Shown in pieces: positions 60,872 through 64,000 of a stretch of 64,000 nucleotides of DNA. This stretch comes from Streptomyces sp. MJM8645. GTDB taxonomy: Bacteria > Actinomycetota > Actinomycetes > Streptomycetales > Streptomycetaceae. The stretch covers positions 4,227,001 to 4,291,000 of the forward strand of contig NZ_LJJF01000001.1 of the NCBI RefSeq assembly GCF_001625365.1, written 5' to 3'. The notes below the pieces were generated by a model, which ran no database searches, was not told the origin of the DNA, and saw nothing but the letters and a program-made list of their open reading frames with translations. The first letter of the stretch is position 1, and every line of letters begins with the position of its first letter. The position numbers were made by a program, and so were the translations under genes.

Positions 60872-61249
60872 GACTGCCTCCCAGGGCATGGGGTGACGAA
60901 GGGTCAGGGCTCGTGGTCGGCCGTGCTCGTCAACTGGCCTGGGGGCCCTGTGAGGTGGCACCTTAGCGGCCGGCTCCCCGGGCCCGGACGGGAGGGGTGC
61001 CGGGCGTGCGGGTGTCAAGGGGTGGCGACGGAGGGGGTGTCGATGGGGGAGGATGGGAGGCGGTATTCCCGATAAGTTCGAATAATCAATCGAACAGATA
61101 TCGATCGGGTGATCCAGTCGTACTATTTGTTCGGTTATCCCGAACCACTCGAATGAGTGATTGCGGCATGCACCCGAATGGGCCCACCATGAAGCTGCAA
61201 CATGAATGTGCAAGGCGACACTTCATCGGGCATGCGAAGGGCTCCCCCT
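60872..61249. promoter_or_regulatory. AT-rich, palindrome-dense region before the encapsulin gene
   Basis: Three inverted repeats: GTTCGA-N8-TCGAAC (61076-61095), GTTCGG-TTATC-CCGAAC (61129-61145) and CACTC-GAAT-GAGTG (61146-61159). The first two share the GTTCG/CGAAC half site, so one dimeric regulator may bind both. The rest (60872-61070) has no gene or other structure that I see. Confidence 0.55.
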
Positions 61250-62671
61250 ATGTCGACCGAAACCAATGCCGGTGTTCCCGCGCCCAGCGCGCAACCGGAG
61301 ATCCGGCAGCAGCAGAGTCTGAGCACGGCGGGTGCGCGGAACCTCGCCACGACCACCAAGTCCGCGCCGCAGATGCAGGGCATCAGCCCGCGCTGGCTGC
61401 TCAAGACGCTGCCCTGGGTGCAGGTGTCCGGCGGTACCTACCGGGTCAACCGCCGCCTGCGCCACTCGGTCGGCCGCGGTCGGGTGAGCTTCGTCAAGAC
61501 CGGCTCCGAGGTGCGGATCGTCCCGCCGACGCTGGCCGAGGTGCCGGTGCTGCACGGCTTCCAGGACGAGGCCGTCCTGACGGAGCTGGCCGGGCGCTTC
61601 GTGCAGCGGGAGTTCGCCGCCGGCGACGTACTGGTCTCTGCCGGCGCGGCGATCAACGAGGTCTTCCTCATCGCGCACGGCAAGCTCGAACGGCTCGGCA
61701 CCGGCAAGTACGGCGAGGAGACGGTGGTCGGCACCCTCGCCGACGGCGACCACCTCGGCGACGAGGCCCTCCAGCAGGAGGAGGGCACCTGGCCGTACAC
61801 CGTCCGGGCCGCCACCTCCGGCACCGTGATGGCGCTCTCCTGGCCCGCCTTCCAGGAGCTCCACGACCGCTCCGAGGCCCTGCAACTGCAGGTCATCGAG
61901 TACCTGAACGGCTTCCAGCAGGCGCAGAACAAGCACGGCGAGGCCGCGATCGACCTCTCCGCCGGGCACCGGGGCGAGTACGAGCTGCCCGGCGCCTTCG
62001 TGGACTACGAGCTCAAGCCCCGCGAGTACGAGCTGAGCGTCGCGCAGACCATCCTCAAGGTGCACTCCCGCGTCGCCGACCTCTACAACCAGCCGATGAA
62101 CCAGACCGAGCACCAGCTCCGGCTGACCATCGAGGCGCTGCGCGAGCGCCAGGAACACGAGCTCGTCAACAACCCCGAGTTCGGCCTGCTGGAGAACGCC
62201 GCGTACGACCAGCGGATCCAGACCCACTCCGGCCCGCCCACCCCCGACGACATGGACGAGCTGCTCAGCCGCCGCCGCGGCACCAAGATGTTCCTCGCCC
62301 ACCCCAAGGCCATCGCCGCCTTCGGCCGCGAGTGCAACAAGCGCGGCCTCGTCCCCGGCACGGTCGAGGTCGAGGGCAAGCACGTCACGGCCTGGCGCGG
62401 GGTGCCGGTCTTCCCGTGCAACAAGATCCCGGTCATCGGCGGGCACACCAGTTCGATCATGGCGCTGCGCGTCGGCGAGGACAACCAGGGCGTCGTCGGC
62501 CTGCACCAGACCGGAATTCCGGACGAGTACCAGCCGAGCCTTTCGGTGCGGTTCATGGGAATCGACGACAAGGCCGTCATTTCCTACCTGGTCAGCGCCT
62601 ATTACTCCGCCGCGATTCTGGTCCCGGACGCGGTCGGCGTCCTGGAGAACGTGGACGTCGCGCAGCGCTAG
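61250..62671 (+). CDS. family 2B encapsulin shell protein with cyclic-nucleotide-binding domain (EshA-like)
   Basis: 473 residues, ATG 61250 after GAAGGG. Residues 1-95 form an extended N-arm with the SPRWLLKTLPWVQVSGGTYR signature. Residues 100-215 are a cyclic-nucleotide-binding domain (AAGDVLVSAGAAINEVFLIA, GTLADGDHLGDEALQQEEGT, YTVRAA), inserted as in family 2B. Residues 215-473 are the HK97-like shell domain (FVDYELKPREYELSVAQTIL, HQLRLTIEALRERQEHELVN, AYYSAAILVPDAVGVLENVD). EshA of Streptomyces griseus is of this type and forms large particles. Shell particles enclose cargo, in known family 2B loci often a terpene synthase or polyprenyl transferase; here a polyprenyl diphosphate synthase follows. 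Confidence 0.92.
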   Translation: MSTETNAGVPAPSAQPEIRQQQSLSTAGARNLATTTKSAPQMQGISPRWLLKTLPWVQVSGGTYRVNRRLRHSVGRGRVSFVKTGSEVRIVPPTLAEVPVLHGFQDEAVLTELAGRFVQREFAAGDVLVSAGAAINEVFLIAHGKLERLGTGKYGEETVVGTLADGDHLGDEALQQEEGTWPYTVRAATSGTVMALSWPAFQELHDRSEALQLQVIEYLNGFQQAQNKHGEAAIDLSAGHRGEYELPGAFVDYELKPREYELSVAQTILKVHSRVADLYNQPMNQTEHQLRLTIEALRERQEHELVNNPEFGLLENAAYDQRIQTHSGPPTPDDMDELLSRRRGTKMFLAHPKAIAAFGRECNKRGLVPGTVEVEGKHVTAWRGVPVFPCNKIPVIGGHTSSIMALRVGEDNQGVVGLHQTGIPDEYQPSLSVRFMGIDDKAVISYLVSAYYSAAILVPDAVGVLENVDVAQR

Positions 62672-62936
62672 GCCCTGTCCGGGCGAGTCTCAACCATTCC
62701 GGCCCGGGCGCGCGATATCCGGGCACGCGCCCAGGCCCGGGCACCGGCCGACCGGAGCCGGTCGGAATTCCACGCCGCCCGGCCGGGGCACCCACACCCC
62801 GGCCGGGCGGCGCGCCGCGGCACGTCCGGAAAGCGGGCCGGCCGTCGGCCGACCCGGCCACCGACCGGGTCGGCCGACCCACGACCGGCACCTCACACCA
62901 GGCCGCCTCACCGCAGGCCGACAGGGGGAGAAACCC
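62672..62936. other. gap between encapsulin and polyprenyl synthase
   Basis: GC-rich, no gene. CCGGGCGCGCGATATCCGGG near 62703-62722 has partial symmetry (GATATC centre). No terminator of convincing quality, so readthrough from the encapsulin gene is possible. Confidence 0.35.
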
Positions 62937-63986
62937 ATGACGAGCTCCACACTGGAGCGGGACCACAAAGAGGGGAACGAGGCGGCGGACGTCCTCGCCC
63001 GGGCCCGCAACCTGGTCGACCCGGTCCTGCGGGCCGCCGTCGACTCACTGCCGGGCGCGATGCGCAAGGTCGCCGGCTACCACTTCGGCTGGTGGGAGGC
63101 GGACGGCTCGCCCGCCGACGCCCCCTCCGGCAAGGCGATCCGGCCCGCCATGGTCCTCGCCGCCACCCAGGCACTCGGCGGCACGACCGCCGAGGCCACC
63201 GCCGCGGCCGCCGCCGTCGAGCTGGTGCACAACTTCACGCTGCTCCACGACGACGTCATCGACCGGGACGAGACGCGCCGCCACCGGCCCACCGCCTGGC
63301 GGGTGTTCGGCACCACCGAGGCCATCCTGGCCGGGGACGCCATGCACTCGCTGGCGCTGCGCCTGCTCGCCGAGGACGCCCACCCGGCCGCCCGGAGCTC
63401 GGTCCGCCGGCTCACCGACTGCGTGGTCGAGCTGTGCGAGGGCCAGCAGATCGACTGCGCCTTCGAGCAGCGCAGCGACGTCTCGCTCGCCGAGTGCCTG
63501 GCGATGGCGGAGGCCAAGACCGGCGCCCTGCTCGGCGCCGCCTGCGCGATGGGCGCCCTGTACGGCGGCGGGTCGGAGGAGGCCGCGCAGGCGATGGACG
63601 GCTTCGGCCGGGAGATCGGCCTGGCGTTCCAGCTGATCGACGACCTGATCGGCATCTGGGGCGATCCGGCGGTGACCGGCAAGCCGGTGGGCGCGGACCT
63701 GGTCGCCCGGAAGAAGTCGCTGCCGGTGGTCGCGGCGCTGGGCTCCGGCACCCCCGAGGGGGCCCGGCTCGCCGGGCTGTACGCCCTCGAACGCCAGCTC
63801 AGCCCTGAGGAGTTGGCGCAGTGCGCGGCGTCCGTCGAAGGCGCCGGCGGCCGCGGCTGGGCGCAGGGCGAGTCCTGCGAGCGGATGGCGGCGGCGATGG
63901 CGCAGCTGGCCACGGCCGTCCCGGAGCCGTCGGCGGCCGACGAACTGCTGGTGCTGGCCGAACTGGTCACCCGCCGCAGCCACTGA
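62937..63986 (+). CDS. (E)-polyprenyl diphosphate synthase, candidate encapsulin cargo
   Basis: 349 residues, ATG 62937 after AGGGGGAG. All-helical isoprenyl synthase: first Asp-rich motif HDDVIDRDETR (FARM), second IDDLIGIWGD (SARM), preceding KAIRPAMVLAATQAL, and GKPVGADLVARKKSLPVVAA in the last helices. It elongates allylic diphosphates (GPP/FPP/GGPP class; chain length not readable). The N-terminus has about 15 extra charged, probably disordered residues (MTSSTLERDHKEGNEAADVL), short for the N-terminal cargo-loading peptide of known family 2B cargo. The next gene lies outside the window. Confidence 0.92.
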   Translation: MTSSTLERDHKEGNEAADVLARARNLVDPVLRAAVDSLPGAMRKVAGYHFGWWEADGSPADAPSGKAIRPAMVLAATQALGGTTAEATAAAAAVELVHNFTLLHDDVIDRDETRRHRPTAWRVFGTTEAILAGDAMHSLALRLLAEDAHPAARSSVRRLTDCVVELCEGQQIDCAFEQRSDVSLAECLAMAEAKTGALLGAACAMGALYGGGSEEAAQAMDGFGREIGLAFQLIDDLIGIWGDPAVTGKPVGADLVARKKSLPVVAALGSGTPEGARLAGLYALERQLSPEELAQCAASVEGAGGRGWAQGESCERMAAAMAQLATAVPEPSAADELLVLAELVTRRSH

Positions 63987-64000
63987 CCGGGCTCGTCCGA

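Overview
This is a 64 kb stretch of very GC-rich actinobacterial chromosome. Gene content (phoU/phoR/phoP, msiK, mshA, carD, many TetR/LysR/MerR/ECF regulators, an AA10 lytic polysaccharide monooxygenase, an EshA-type encapsulin) points to a Streptomycetaceae member, Streptomyces or Kitasatospora. I cannot decide between the two from the sequence alone.

Layout. Positions 1-5,000 hold the 5' part of an acyl-CoA dehydrogenase gene divergent from a tandem TetR regulator, a small secreted protein, and an HSP90-family ATPase that is followed by its TPR partner (to 7,445). Positions 7,600-19,900 are accessory: DedA, a ThrE-type exporter, a membrane protein, an NlpC/P60 hydrolase, three GNAT-type enzymes (one Eis-like), a TetR regulator with twin palindromic operators, a truncated macrodomain gene, an MFS/LysR pair and YceI. 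Positions 20,000-25,600 carry an SNF2 helicase with a small coupled ORF, an ECF41-type sigma factor and a MerR regulator fused to two sliding-clamp domains.

From 25,600 to 50,500 the window is mostly conserved core. It has Xre-HbhA-DUF2516, a receiver-PP2C phosphatase, a methyltransferase, mshA (mycothiol), a YbjN protein, an MFS transporter, gpmA, an AA10 LPMO, a metallothionein-like 59-residue Cys-rich protein, phoU divergent from phoR-phoP with a PHO-box-like site between them, then LpqE-like lipoprotein, carD, ispD, ispF, a PPOX enzyme, cysS, rlmB, a DoxX protein, a nucleotidyltransferase, msiK and tRNA-Thr(UGU). Several blocks keep the gene order known from mycobacteria (hbhA region; mshA-ybjN-gpm-two component; lpqE-carD-ispD-ispF-cysS-rlmB).

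Immediately after the tRNA (50,600-57,020) lies the most unusual block: a Trypco1-domain protein with a Ser/Glu repeat tail, an unrecognised 407-residue protein, a Nudix hydrolase, a 1,042-residue trypsin/P-loop NTPase/TPR protein, and a tyrosine-recombinase-like protein that lacks its catalytic residues and overlaps the protease start codon by four bases. This has the make-up of a protease-centred conflict (defence or signalling) system. After it come an MFS exporter, a DNA alkyl-transferase and an orphan ATP-grasp ligase. The window ends with a family 2B encapsulin (shell protein with a cyclic-nucleotide-binding domain) followed by a polyprenyl diphosphate synthase, a probable nanocompartment locus that continues to the right.

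A recurrent feature is the promoter layout: at least fourteen genes have a TANNNT or CANNNT -10 hexamer ending 6-7 nt before the start codon, implying leaderless mRNAs.
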